From: Nonomuraea maritima
GTDB lineage: Bacteria; Actinomycetota; Actinomycetes; Streptosporangiales; Streptosporangiaceae
Assembly (NCBI RefSeq): GCF_900100395.1
Contig: NZ_FNFB01000026.1
Coordinates: 1-64,000 of the forward strand
DNA length: 64,000 bases
Direction: 5' to 3'
Below, in pieces: positions 34,626-43,100 of this stretch (the stretch's first letter is position 1; each line of letters opens with the position of its first letter). A model generated the notes under the pieces. That model was given only the letters and a program-made list of their open reading frames with translations, was not told the DNA's origin and made no database searches. The position numbers and the translations under genes are program-made.

Positions 34626-35840
34626 TCAGGCCTGGGTGATCGACTGGAAGATCGGGTTGAACACCTGCTCCTGCTGGGTGGTGAGCGGGGTGTAGCTGTG
34701 GAGCTTGGCGTACTCCTCGTCGGAGGGGAACATGAGCGGGCTCGCCACCATCTCCTCCAGCGTCTTCTTCTCCTCGCCGGTGGCCGAGGCGGCCTTCTCA
34801 CGCAGCAGGTCCTGGACGGCGGGCACCGGGGTGACGTACTGGATGAACTCGTCCAGTTCGGCGGCCACGGCCGGCTGGTAGAGGTAGTCCATCAACATGA
34901 TGGCGTCCACGGGGTTGGCGGCGCCCTTGGGGATCAGCATGTTGTCGGTCCAGATCGTGCCGCCTTCCTCGGGCACGTAGAACTTGACCGGCTCGCCGGC
35001 GAGCTGCCGCTGGAACACGTCGCCGGACCAGGCCATGCTGATCCAGAGGTCGCCCTTCGACACAGCGTCGATATACGACTGATCATAATATTTCCGCACA
35101 ATTCCGGCGTCGCGCTGTGCCTTCAGCTTCTCGCCGGCCTTGCGCCAGTCCGCCTCGGTCGACGTCTCCGGCGCGATGCCCAGCGAGATCATGCCGAAGT
35201 TGCCGATCTCCTGCGCGTCGGCCATCATGCCGACCCGCCCCTTGTACTTGGGGTCGAAAAGCGCCTCAATGCTGGTGAGGTCGTCCTTGATGTAATTGGT
35301 GTTGTACGCGATCCCGGTCACACCGGAGGTGTAGGGAACCGTGTACTTGTTGCCCGGGTCGTACGCGCGTTCCTTGTACTTCTGCCCGGCGTTGGCCTGG
35401 AAGTTGGGCAGCTTGGAATGGTCGAGCGGCACGACATAGCCCAGGTCGATCATGTGCTGGAGCTGGACGCCGTTCGTCATGACGACGATGTCGTAGCCCA
35501 GCGGCTGACCGGCGCGCAGCACGGGGTCGGCCTTTCCGAAGAACTCCGCGTTCTCCTGGATGACCTCTTTGTACTCGTACGAGATGCCGGTGTCGGCCTT
35601 GAACTTCTCCAGCGGCCCCTTGTCCTCGGGCATGTACTCGGGCCAGTTGGCGAAGACGACCTTGCCGTGCTTCTGCTGCTTGGCCCAGAAGTCGGCCACG
35701 GCGTCGGCCTTCGGGGGCGCCGCCTTCTGCCCCTGCACACCACAGGCGGCGAGGGCGAGTCCGGCAGCCGAGGCCCCGGCGAGCTTGAAGATGTCGCGGC
35801 GGGTGCGCGGCTGCGTCATTCCACGCATGAAGGGGTTCAT
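34626..35840 (-). CDS. potD: polyamine-binding lipoprotein PotD
   Basis: This 404-residue extracytoplasmic binding protein carries a twin-arginine-like lipoprotein signal (PRTRRDIFKLAGASAAGLAL then AACG, lipid Cys about 33). Mature features include VVFANWPEYMPED, a typical PotD start, and SGVTGIAYNTNYIK and NMLIPKGAANPVDAIMLMDY near the ligand-binding cleft. It delivers putrescine or spermidine to PotBC. It lies 6 bp downstream of potA and 2 bp upstream of potB. Confidence 0.92.
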   Translation of the reverse strand: MNPFMRGMTQPRTRRDIFKLAGASAAGLALAACGVQGQKAAPPKADAVADFWAKQQKHGKVVFANWPEYMPEDKGPLEKFKADTGISYEYKEVIQENAEFFGKADPVLRAGQPLGYDIVVMTNGVQLQHMIDLGYVVPLDHSKLPNFQANAGQKYKERAYDPGNKYTVPYTSGVTGIAYNTNYIKDDLTSIEALFDPKYKGRVGMMADAQEIGNFGMISLGIAPETSTEADWRKAGEKLKAQRDAGIVRKYYDQSYIDAVSKGDLWISMAWSGDVFQRQLAGEPVKFYVPEEGGTIWTDNMLIPKGAANPVDAIMLMDYLYQPAVAAELDEFIQYVTPVPAVQDLLREKAASATGEEKKTLEEMVASPLMFPSDEEYAKLHSYTPLTTQQEQVFNPIFQSITQA

Positions 35841-35846
35841 CGAGTG

Positions 35847-36923
35847 TTAACTTCCAATCACGTACGAATGCCGCGCCTGCCACGACAGCCACACGGAGTC
35901 GCCCCGCTCCGCCGTGGCCGTCGCGTCATGCGCGTTCTGCTGGAACACCGTGATGACCGTGCCGTCGGTGGAGTCGGACAGACGGACGGCGTAACTGTTG
36001 TAGGTGCCCAGGTAGACGACCTCAGTCACGGTGCCGCGAACGACACTCATCTCAGGAGCTGGCTCCTCGGTGCCGATGGCGATCTTCTCAGGTCGTACGG
36101 TCACCGTCACATCGCCGTCGTGCCCCGGTACGAGCACCCGGCTGTCGCCCACCTTCAACACGCCGCCGACCGCTGTGCCGGTGAGCAGGTTGGAGGTGCC
36201 GATGAATCCGGCGACGAACCCCGTCGCCGGACGTTCGTAGATCTCGCGCGGCGAGGCGAGCTGCTCGACCAGGCCGTCGTTCATGACGGCGATCCGGTCG
36301 CTCATGGTCAGCGCCTCGCTCTGGTCGTGCGTCACGTACACGAACGTGATTCCGACCTCGCGCTGGATGCGCTTGAGCTCGATCTGCATGGCCTGGCGCA
36401 GCTTCAGGTCGAGCGCGCCGAGCGGCTCGTCGAGCAGCAGCGCGCGCGGCCGGTTGACCAGCGCGCGGGCCAGGGCCACCCGCTGCTGCTGGCCGCCGGA
36501 CATCTCGCGCGGCCTGCGCTTCTCCCTGCCGGTGAGGTCGACGATCTCCAGCATCTCGCCGACCCGGCGCTTAATCTCGTCCTGCGGGGTCTTCTTCTGC
36601 TTGAGGCCGAAGGCCACGTTGTCCCAGACGCTCATGTGCGGGAAGAGCGCGTAGGACTGGAAGACCATGTTGACGTCGCGCTTGTTCGGCGGGACGTTCG
36701 TGACGTCCTGGCCGTGCAGCTTGACGAGGCCCTTGGTGGGCTCCTCGAAGCCGGCGATCATCCGCATGGTCGTGGTCTTGCCGCAACCGGACGGGCCGAG
36801 GAGGGAGAAGAACTCCCCCTCGGCGATGTCCAGCGTCACGCCCTTGACTGCCTGGACGACCTCGCCGTGCGAGAGATACTCCTTGACGACGTCCTCAAGC
36901 TCAATCGCGTTCAGCCCGGTCAT
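35847..36923 (-). CDS. potA: spermidine/putrescine ABC ATPase PotA
   Basis: This 358-residue ATPase has Walker A GPSGCGKTTT, Q loop QSYALFPHMSVWDNVAFGL, signature MSGGQQQRVALARAL, Walker B LLLDEPLGALD and switch histidine YVTHDQSEAL. A C-terminal TOBE-type regulatory domain follows (VRPEKIAIGTEE). It energises polyamine import through PotBC. It starts 17 bp downstream of the aminobutyraldehyde dehydrogenase stop, so catabolic and uptake genes share a transcript. Confidence 0.94.
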   Translation of the reverse strand: MTGLNAIELEDVVKEYLSHGEVVQAVKGVTLDIAEGEFFSLLGPSGCGKTTTMRMIAGFEEPTKGLVKLHGQDVTNVPPNKRDVNMVFQSYALFPHMSVWDNVAFGLKQKKTPQDEIKRRVGEMLEIVDLTGREKRRPREMSGGQQQRVALARALVNRPRALLLDEPLGALDLKLRQAMQIELKRIQREVGITFVYVTHDQSEALTMSDRIAVMNDGLVEQLASPREIYERPATGFVAGFIGTSNLLTGTAVGGVLKVGDSRVLVPGHDGDVTVTVRPEKIAIGTEEPAPEMSVVRGTVTEVVYLGTYNSYAVRLSDSTDGTVITVFQQNAHDATATAERGDSVWLSWQARHSYVIGS

Positions 36924-36940
36924 TCCAGGTAGTCCCTCAC

Positions 36941-38374
36941 CTATTCGCCGATGTAGTGCATGACGTGCTTGACCCGGGTGTAGTCATGCAGACCGAACAC
37001 CGAAAGGTCCTTGCCGTACCCGGAGTGCTTGAAGCCGCCGTGCGGCATCTCCGAGACGAACGGGATGTGCGTGTTGACCCACACCACGCCGAAGTCGAGC
37101 CGGTTCGACATGCGCATCGCCCGGCCGTGGTCGGAGGTCCACACAGAGCCGCTCAGACCGTACTTGACGTCGTTGGCCTTGGCGAGGGCGTCGGCCTCGT
37201 CGGTGAAGGTCTGGACGGTGATCACGGGGCCGAAGACCTCGTTCTGCACCATCTCGTCGTCCTGGCGCAGCCCGTCGACGACGGTCGGCGCGAAGAACCA
37301 GCCCTTGTCGCCGACCCGGCTTCCGCCGGTGAGGATCTTGGCGTGCGCGGGCGCCCGGTCGATGAACCCCTGGACGCGGGTCAGCTGGGTCTCGTTGTTG
37401 AGCGGCCCGTACAGCGCGTCGGCGTTGTCGAGGTCGCCGGTCACGGTGCCGGCGGCGGCCTCGGTGAGCGCGGCCACGAACTCGTCGTGCACGCTCTCCT
37501 GGACCAGCACCCGGCAGGCGGCCGTGCAGTCCTGGCCGGCGTTGTAGAGCCCGGCGACGGCGATGTCGGCGGCGGCCTTGCGCAGGTCCTTGACGTCCTC
37601 GAAGACCACGACCGGCGCCTTGCCGCCGAGTTCGAGGTGCACCCGCTTGAGGTCGTCGGCGGCGCTCTTGGCCACCGACATGCCCGCGCCCACCGAGCCG
37701 GTGATCGCGACCATGGAGGCCGTCGGGTGGCTCACGACCAGGGCGCCCGTCTCACGGTCGCCGGTGACGACGTTGAAGACGCCGGGCGGCAGCACCTCGC
37801 CGAGGATCTCGGCCAGCTTGACCGTGGAGACCGGGGTGGTGTCGGAGGGCTTGAGCACGACCGTGTTGCCGGCCGCCAGCGCCGGGGCGATCTTCCAGAC
37901 CGCCATCATCATCGGGTAGTTCCACGGGGTGACCTGGCCCACCACGCCGATCGGCTCGTGCCGGATGACGCTGGTGTGCTCGGCGAGGAACTCTCCCGCC
38001 GTGGGGCCCTCCAGCGTCCGCGCCGCGCCCGCGAAGAACCGGAAGTGGTCGGCGGCGACCGGGGTCTCGTCCTCCGCCATCCGGGCGCGGGGCTTGCCGG
38101 TGTTGCGGCACTCGGCCTCGTTGATCTCGTCCGCCCGGGCCTCGATCGCGTCGGCGACCTTGAGCAGCAGGGCCGCCCGCTCGCCGGGCGTGGTCCGGCC
38201 CCACGACTCGAAAGCCGCGGCGGCGGCGGCGAAAGCGGCGTCGACGTCGTCGGGGCCCGAAACGGGAGCCTGGATGTAAGGCTCGCCCGTACACGGGTCG
38301 ATGATGTCGGAGAATTCGCCGCTCTTCGCGTCCACGAACTCACCGTTGATGTAGTTCTGCAGACGGGTGGTCAT
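36941..38374 (-). CDS. gamma-aminobutyraldehyde dehydrogenase (ALDH family)
   Basis: This 477-residue NAD(P)-dependent dehydrogenase resembles PatD/Prr enzymes that turn 4-aminobutanal into GABA. Signatures are TPWNYPMMMAVWKIAPALAAG, ITGSVGAGMSVAKSAA (cofactor loop), LELGGKAPVVVF (general-base Glu) and YNAGQDCTAACRVL (catalytic Cys in QDCTA). ATG 38374 follows AAAGGAGG, a strong ribosome site. It heads the polyamine operon and would act after the amine oxidase or a putrescine transaminase. Divergent from the Lrp-type regulator. Confidence 0.92.
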   Translation of the reverse strand: MTTRLQNYINGEFVDAKSGEFSDIIDPCTGEPYIQAPVSGPDDVDAAFAAAAAAFESWGRTTPGERAALLLKVADAIEARADEINEAECRNTGKPRARMAEDETPVAADHFRFFAGAARTLEGPTAGEFLAEHTSVIRHEPIGVVGQVTPWNYPMMMAVWKIAPALAAGNTVVLKPSDTTPVSTVKLAEILGEVLPPGVFNVVTGDRETGALVVSHPTASMVAITGSVGAGMSVAKSAADDLKRVHLELGGKAPVVVFEDVKDLRKAAADIAVAGLYNAGQDCTAACRVLVQESVHDEFVAALTEAAAGTVTGDLDNADALYGPLNNETQLTRVQGFIDRAPAHAKILTGGSRVGDKGWFFAPTVVDGLRQDDEMVQNEVFGPVITVQTFTDEADALAKANDVKYGLSGSVWTSDHGRAMRMSNRLDFGVVWVNTHIPFVSEMPHGGFKHSGYGKDLSVFGLHDYTRVKHVMHYIGE

Positions 38375-38654
38375 TCGCCCTCCTTTGTCGGTCGTATGAC
38401 CATGATGGTGTCCAGGATGACCTCGGCGGACCCGGTCACGGATGACCTTCTCCGCGAGGTGGGCTGAGATGCCGCGACTCTTACAGAGCGGAAGCATCCC
38501 GACAAGGGATTTCGTGGTGAAGATATCAAATTGCTACGAATTCGCTTGACAGACCGCCAAGAACTGACAACATGTCGCAGCAGAACGGCAACTCGACCGG
38601 AACGCCCCCGGAACAGCCCCGTAACGCGGGACGGTCAGGGAAGGAATCCTCTCA
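38375..38654. promoter_or_regulatory. divergent control region of the polyamine locus
   Basis: This 280-bp gap separates the dehydrogenase from the Lrp-type gene. It contains an AT-rich patch (AGATATCAAATTGCTACGAA near 38521) in otherwise GC-rich DNA. A TTGACA (38546-38551) faces the Lrp-type gene, though its -10 is weak. A related ATTTGAT-containing AT-rich stretch lies upstream of the amine oxidase (about 32850-32870). Lrp proteins bind such AT-rich degenerate sites, so both may be targets of the adjacent regulator. This is inference. Confidence 0.4.
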
Positions 38655-39146
38655 ATGACGACGCCGCCCCGTGTACGACGAACAACCCCCATCGCCGGAC
38701 CGGTGGTTCTCGACGACCTCTCCAAGCAGATCATCGAACAACTCCAGAGCGACGGGCGGATGTCGTACGCGGCGATCGGGAAAGCGGTCGGGCTGTCGGA
38801 AGCCGCCGTGCGCCAGCGGGTGCAACGGCTGCAGGACGCCGGCGTCATGCAGATCGTCGCCGTCACCGACCCCCTCACCCTCGGCTTCCCCCGCCAGGCC
38901 ATGATCGGCGTCAACTGCGAGGGCGACCTCGAGTCGGTGGCCGACGAGCTCTCGGCCATCGAGGAGATCGACTACGTGGTGCTCACGGCGGGCTCCTTCG
39001 ACGTGATCGTGGAAGTGGTCTGCGAGGGCGACGGACACCTGCTGGAGATCCTCAGCAAGATCCGCGCCATCCCGGCCGTCCGGGCGACGGAGTCGTTCGT
39101 GTACCTGAAGCTGCGCAAGCAGACGTACTCCTGGGGCACCCGCTAA
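38655..39146 (+). CDS. Lrp/AsnC-family transcriptional regulator
   Basis: This 163-residue regulator has an N-terminal helix-turn-helix (LDDLSKQIIEQLQSDGRMSY then AAIGKAVGLSEAAVRQRVQR) and a C-terminal RAM effector domain (QIVAVTDPLTLGF through TESFVYLKLRKQTYSWGTR). It is divergent from the polyamine transport and catabolism operon and is the likely sensor of a polyamine or GABA pathway intermediate. An AAGGAATCC ribosome site precedes the ATG. Its stop overlaps the convergent cyclase gene by 4 bp. Confidence 0.92.
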   Translation: MTTPPRVRRTTPIAGPVVLDDLSKQIIEQLQSDGRMSYAAIGKAVGLSEAAVRQRVQRLQDAGVMQIVAVTDPLTLGFPRQAMIGVNCEGDLESVADELSAIEEIDYVVLTAGSFDVIVEVVCEGDGHLLEILSKIRAIPAVRATESFVYLKLRKQTYSWGTR

Positions 39147-39787
39147 CCCACCCTCGCCACGGCCCGCACAGGCGCGCCGTCGGCCCCCGGCAGGCGCAGC
39201 GGCAGCAGCGAGACCTCGATCGGCAGCCCCCGCGCCTGGGCGTCGAGGAGCCGGTCGAGGCCGGTCAGGTTCTCGGCGATGACGGCGTGCGCGCCGCACA
39301 GCACCCGGTGGGCGGGGAAGTCGTCGGCGGGCGTGGGGTCGACGCTCAGCGCGTCGATCCCGACCGTCCGCACCCCGCGCGCCACCAGCAGCCGCGCCGC
39401 CTCCTCCGTCAGGTACGGATGCGCCGCGTACGCCTCGCTCCCCCAGTGCGCCGACCATCCGGTGGCGACGAGCACCATCGCCCCCTCCAGGACGGCCGCG
39501 CGGAAGGGCTCGGGCCCGATCGGCGAGCGCGGTGCCGCGCCCCGGACGTCGACCACCACCGCCGGGCCCCAGAAGCGCTCCAGCGGCAGCTCGTCCAGCG
39601 CGGGCAGTGTGTCGTCCACGTGGAACGGGGCGTCCACGTGGGTGCCCGACTGTGAGCCGAGGTGCAGCCGCAGCACGTTGACGCCGTCGTCCGCGACCGT
39701 GAGCGCCGGGCCGACCGAGACCTCCGGGTCGCCCGGGTAGACGGGCATGCCGGTCTCGATCGGCACGGACAGGTCGATGAGTTCCAT
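39143..39787 (-). CDS. cyclase-family amidohydrolase (kynurenine-formamidase-like)
   Basis: This 214-residue metal-dependent hydrolase shows the family signature HLGSQSGTHVDAPFHVDD (HxGTHxDxPxH). DLSVPIETGMPVYPGDPE is the typical start and a late AHAVIAENLTGLD fits the fold. Members include arylformamidases and bacterial cyclases that open N-formyl or cyclic amides. The IS element sits just upstream of its GGGAG ribosome site, separating it from the NCS1-ureohydrolase genes on the same strand. It was probably the third gene of that operon. Confidence 0.86.
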   Translation of the reverse strand: MELIDLSVPIETGMPVYPGDPEVSVGPALTVADDGVNVLRLHLGSQSGTHVDAPFHVDDTLPALDELPLERFWGPAVVVDVRGAAPRSPIGPEPFRAAVLEGAMVLVATGWSAHWGSEAYAAHPYLTEEAARLLVARGVRTVGIDALSVDPTPADDFPAHRVLCGAHAVIAENLTGLDRLLDAQARGLPIEVSLLPLRLPGADGAPVRAVARVG

Positions 39788-39808
39788 CAGGTTCTCCCGA
39801 GGGGACCA

Positions 39809-39822
39809 TCGCCTTCAGGCGA
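39809..39822 (+). repeat. left-end hairpin of the IS200/IS605-type element
   Basis: TCGCC, loop TTCA, GGCGA forms a perfect 5-bp stem about 120 bp upstream of the tnpA start. Short imperfect or perfect hairpins near the left end are the recognition feature for TnpA in this family. Confidence 0.65.
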
Positions 39823-39941
39823 CGGGGGAATCGGGAGCGGGAGGGCCGCCAAGGCCCGAGCGTGCAGTGATCTGCCTGGTCTGCGCATCAGAGATCTCCG
39901 TTCGTCGCGTCTTGGATGAGCAGCACTGTTATAACGAGCAT

Positions 39942-40361
39942 GTGGCTCGGCAAGTGCGCACTTCCCCCGGTGCGGCGTATGACGTCGGGTACCACGTGGT
40001 GTGGTGCCCGAAGTACCGTCGCCCGGTCCTGGGCGGCCGGGTGAAGGACCGCCTGGAGGAGTTGATCCGTGCCAAGGCCGACGAGCACGGGTGGGAGATT
40101 GTGGCGGTTGAGGTGATGCCGGACCACGTGCATCTGTTCGTCAAGCGCCACCTGAGGAACTCGCCCTCGTACGTGGCCGAATTCAAGGGATTCACCTCCC
40201 ACCACCTGCGCGCCGACTTCGGCCACCTGCGCTCCCAACTGCCCACGCTGTGGTCACGGTCCTGCTTCATGGCCATGGTCGGCGCGGTGTCGGCCGAGAC
40301 GGTGCAGCGCTGTATCGAGACGCAGGACGAGCGGCCGTCCAAGGGCGGTGGCCGTGCGTAG
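39942..40361 (+). CDS. tnpA: IS200/IS605 transposase TnpA (Y1-HUH), catalytic Tyr replaced
   Basis: This 139-residue HUH-type transposase shows AAYDVGYHVVWCPKYRRPVL and MPDHVHLFV (the HxH metal-binding pair). The catalytic tyrosine normally lies in a final-helix YIExQ motif. Here the segment reads VQRCIETQ, with Cys 124 encoded by TGT (40311-40313); one TAT-to-TGT change would explain it. Without the tyrosine, single-strand cleavage and transposition by this copy should be lost. GTG 39942 is taken as the start. It overlaps tnpB by 14 bp. Confidence 0.88.
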   Translation: MARQVRTSPGAAYDVGYHVVWCPKYRRPVLGGRVKDRLEELIRAKADEHGWEIVAVEVMPDHVHLFVKRHLRNSPSYVAEFKGFTSHHLRADFGHLRSQLPTLWSRSCFMAMVGAVSAETVQRCIETQDERPSKGGGRA

Positions 40362-41673
40362 ATCGTGCAAGTTCCTGCTGCGCCCCACGAGCAAGCAGGC
40401 GGCGGCGCTCACGCAGTGCCTGGAGGACCACCGGCAGCTGTACAACGCCGCGCTGGAGCACCGCCGCACCGCCTACGCCACAGCGGGTGTGGGCGTCCGG
40501 TACGGCGAGCAGTCGGCCGAACTGAAGCACATCCGCGCCGATGACCCCGGTGGGCAGGGCCGGTGGTCGTTCTCGTCCCAGCAGGCCACGCTGCGGCGGC
40601 TCGACAAGGCGTTCGGCGCGTTCTTCGACCGGGTCAGGACGGGACGGACGCCTGGCTTCCCGCGGTTCAAGGGGCGTGGCTGGTTCGACACGGTGGAGTG
40701 GCCGAAGGACGGCGACGGCTGTCGGTGGGACTCCCAGCCCGAGCATCCCGCCGCGTCCTACGTCCGGTTGCAGGGCATCGGGCACGTCCGGGTGCATCAG
40801 CACCGGCCGGTCAAGGGCCGGGTGAAGACGATCAGCGTGAAGCGGGAAGGCAGCCGCTGGTACGTGGTCCTGTCCTGCGATGATGTGCCGGACGAACCTC
40901 TGACGGCCACCGGTGCCGTCGTCGGGGTGGACCTCGGTGTCGCGTCGCTGGCCACGACCAGTGACGGCGAGCACCTGGTCAACCCGCGCCATCTGGCCAC
41001 GTCCGCCGACCGGCTCGCCACCGCTCAACGAAACCTTGCCCGTAAGAAGCGCGGCTCCGAACGCCGCCGCAAGGCTGTGGCCCGTGTCGCTGCCCTGCAT
41101 GCGAAGGTGCGGCGTCAGCGCCTCGACGGCGCTCACAAGGCTGCGCTCGCGCTGGTCCGCGCCTACGACGTGATCGTGCACAAGGCGTTGCGGATCACCA
41201 ACATGACCCGCTCGGCGTCCGGCACGATGGAAGCGCCCGGCCGCAACGTGGTGCAGAAGTCCGGGCTCAACCGTTCGATTCTGGATGCGGGTTGGGGGGT
41301 GTTCCTGACGGTCCTCGCGCACAAGGCTGAAAGCGCCGGTCGAGAGCTGATCGCGGTGAACCCCGCCCACACCTCCCGCACGTGCGCCCGGTGCGGGCAC
41401 TGCGCGAAGGAGAACCACCTCACCCAGGCCGAGTTCGCCTGTAGGGCGTGCGGGCACGCCACACACGCCGACGTGAACGCGGCGGTCAACATCCTCAGGG
41501 CAGGGCTTGCCCTTCGCCAGGCTGCGGAAGCGGCTCAGCGAGAAGCCGCTCCCTGCAGGGAGCGGAGGAGTCACCACGTCGCCGGCTCGACGGTGGGCGT
41601 CGTGACCGCGTCCACGATGGGCGGCACCGGGGTGTCGGCCGCCCGCACCAGGCGCGGGCCCCGCGGGCCGTAG
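40348..41673 (+). CDS. tnpB: TnpB RNA-guided nuclease-like protein, catalytic Glu replaced
   Basis: This 441-residue protein shows the TnpB/OrfB layout: an N-terminal helical domain with KFLLRPTSKQ, FSSQQATLRRLDKAF and GFPRFKGR; RuvC-I GVDLGVAS (Asp 195); a zinc ribbon CARCGHC...CRACGH; and RuvC-III HADVNAAVNI (Asp 375). The RuvC-II glutamate expected in an E-x-L-x-(5)-N-M motif is lysine (VIVHKALRITNM, Lys 279, codon AAG at 41182); a GAG-to-AAG change would do this. DNA cleavage should therefore be lost. About 34 C-terminal residues run past the inferred right end into the convergent permease gene. Confidence 0.87.
   Translation: MAVRRSCKFLLRPTSKQAAALTQCLEDHRQLYNAALEHRRTAYATAGVGVRYGEQSAELKHIRADDPGGQGRWSFSSQQATLRRLDKAFGAFFDRVRTGRTPGFPRFKGRGWFDTVEWPKDGDGCRWDSQPEHPAASYVRLQGIGHVRVHQHRPVKGRVKTISVKREGSRWYVVLSCDDVPDEPLTATGAVVGVDLGVASLATTSDGEHLVNPRHLATSADRLATAQRNLARKKRGSERRRKAVARVAALHAKVRRQRLDGAHKAALALVRAYDVIVHKALRITNMTRSASGTMEAPGRNVVQKSGLNRSILDAGWGVFLTVLAHKAESAGRELIAVNPAHTSRTCARCGHCAKENHLTQAEFACRACGHATHADVNAAVNILRAGLALRQAAEAAQREAAPCRERRSHHVAGSTVGVVTASTMGGTGVSAARTRRGPRGP
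41546..41565 (+). repeat. right-end hairpin of the IS200/IS605-type element
   Basis: CCGCTCCCTGCAGGGAGCGG is a perfect 20-bp palindrome inside the tnpB 3' end, followed by AGGAGTCAC. Palindromes of this wording next to a TCAC end are typical right ends of actinobacterial IS200/IS605 elements. It could also serve as a two-way terminator. Confidence 0.65.
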
Positions 41674-43100
41674 ACCGCGCGCGGCTCGGGGAAGAGCGCG
41701 AGCAGGACGAGGTAGAGCACCGCGGCGGCGCCGAGACCGACAGGCAGCGAGATGTCGGCCTCGTTGGCCAGGTGGCCGAGCGGTCCGACGAACTGCCCCG
41801 GCAGGTTGACGAACGTCAGCGCCAGCCCGGCCGACACCAGCCAGGCGACCAGGCCCCTGGCGTTCCAGCCGTGGGCGAACCAGTAGCGGCCGCCGCGCTG
41901 GCGGCGGTTGAACACCTGCAGCGCCTCGGGGTCGTACCAGCCGCGGCGCGTCACGTAGCCGAGCATCATGATCACCATCCAGGGCGCCGTACACGTGATG
42001 ATCAGTGTGGCAAAGGTGGAGATGCTCTGCGTCAGGTTGGCGGCGAAGCGGCCGACGAAGATGAACACGACCGACAGCGTCCCGATGAACAGCGTCGCCT
42101 GCACCCGCGAGAACCGGGTGAAGACGCTGGAGAAGTCGAGGCCGGTTCCGTACAGCGAGGTCGTGCCGGTGGACATGCCGCCGATCAGGGCGATGAGGCA
42201 GACGGGCACGAAGTACCAGCCCGGCGAGACGGCCAGCAGGCCGCCGACGTAGTTCGGCGCGGCCGGGTCGACGTACTGGGACGCCTTCTCCGCGATGATC
42301 GACGCGGTGGCCAGGCCGAAGAAGAACGGCAGGATCGTGGCGATCTGCGAGCAGAACGCCGCCGCCATCACCCGCCTGCGCGGCGTGTCGGCCGGGATGT
42401 AGCGCGACCAGTCACCCAGGAAGGCGCCGAACGACACCGGGTTCGACAGCACGATCAGCGCCGCGCCGATGAACGACGGCCAGAACAGCGGGTCGCCGGG
42501 GGCCAGCGTGCCGGGGTAGGAGGGGTCGAAGTCACCGGCGAAGGCGAACACGCCGAGGACGAACAGCAGCGACGCCGCCGCCACCGCGATCTTGTTGACG
42601 AACAGCATGAAGCGGAAGCCGTACACGCAGACGACGAGCACGAGGACCGCGAAGATGCCGTACGCGACCGCGTACGACACGTCGTCGTCGGGCAGCCCGA
42701 CGAACCGGTGCGCGCCGCCCACCAGCGCGTCGCCCGACGACCACACCGAGATCGAGAAGAACGCGATCGCGGTCAGCAGCGACAGGAACGAGCCGACGAC
42801 CCGCCCGTGCACCCCGAGGTGCGCCGAGGACGAGACCGCGTTGTTGGTGCCGTTGAGCGGGCCGAACAGCGACAGCGGCGCCAGGATCAGCGACCCGACC
42901 ACCAGTCCGAGCACGGTCGCGGCCAGCCCCTGCCAGAACGACAGCCCGAACAGGATGGGGAAGGCCCCCAGCACGCAGGTGGCGAAGGTGTTCGCGCCGC
43001 CGAACGCCACCCGGAACAGGTCGAGCGGACGCGCGGTGCGGTCGGCGTCGGGGATCCGCTCGACGCCGTACGTCTCGATCTCGGTGATGGCGTTGCTCAT
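41571..43100 (-). CDS. NCS1-family nucleobase/cytosine-type permease
   Basis: This 509-residue transporter has twelve predicted helices. FRVAFGGANTFATCVLGAFPI at the first helix, FGPLNGTNNAVSSSAHLGVHG in the second and SNPVSFGAFLGDWSRYIP (the conserved SDW-like region) place it in the NCS1 cytosine-purine-thiamine permease family. Its ATG overlaps the ureohydrolase stop by 4 bp, so it probably imports that enzyme's substrate. The stop codon (41573-41571) coincides with the TCAC end of the IS element, so the C-terminus may have been altered by the insertion. Confidence 0.9.
   Translation of the reverse strand: MSNAITEIETYGVERIPDADRTARPLDLFRVAFGGANTFATCVLGAFPILFGLSFWQGLAATVLGLVVGSLILAPLSLFGPLNGTNNAVSSSAHLGVHGRVVGSFLSLLTAIAFFSISVWSSGDALVGGAHRFVGLPDDDVSYAVAYGIFAVLVLVVCVYGFRFMLFVNKIAVAAASLLFVLGVFAFAGDFDPSYPGTLAPGDPLFWPSFIGAALIVLSNPVSFGAFLGDWSRYIPADTPRRRVMAAAFCSQIATILPFFFGLATASIIAEKASQYVDPAAPNYVGGLLAVSPGWYFVPVCLIALIGGMSTGTTSLYGTGLDFSSVFTRFSRVQATLFIGTLSVVFIFVGRFAANLTQSISTFATLIITCTAPWMVIMMLGYVTRRGWYDPEALQVFNRRQRGGRYWFAHGWNARGLVAWLVSAGLALTFVNLPGQFVGPLGHLANEADISLPVGLGAAAVLYLVLLALFPEPRAVYGPRGPRLVRAADTPVPPIVDAVTTPTVEPATW

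Larger units (their letters stand above)
39800..41574 (+). mobile_element. IS200/IS605-family element with TnpA and TnpB
   Basis: This element of about 1.78 kb carries TnpA and TnpB in the usual same-direction order. It is bounded by subterminal hairpins: TCGCC-TTCA-GGCGA at 39809-39822 and CCGCTCCCTGCAGGGAGCGG at 41546-41565, followed by GAGGAGTCAC. Like other IS200/IS605 elements it has no terminal inverted repeats or target duplication that I can see. The exact outer ends are inferred. It is inserted between the cyclase and NCS1 genes. The RNA guide (omega RNA) would come from the tnpB 3' end and right end, but I could not define it. Confidence 0.85.

Noticed and set aside
41546..41565. 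The GC-rich palindrome as a plain terminator for the permease
   Set aside because: Its position next to the TCAC end and inside the tnpB 3' end fits the right-end hairpin of the IS better, though dual use is possible.
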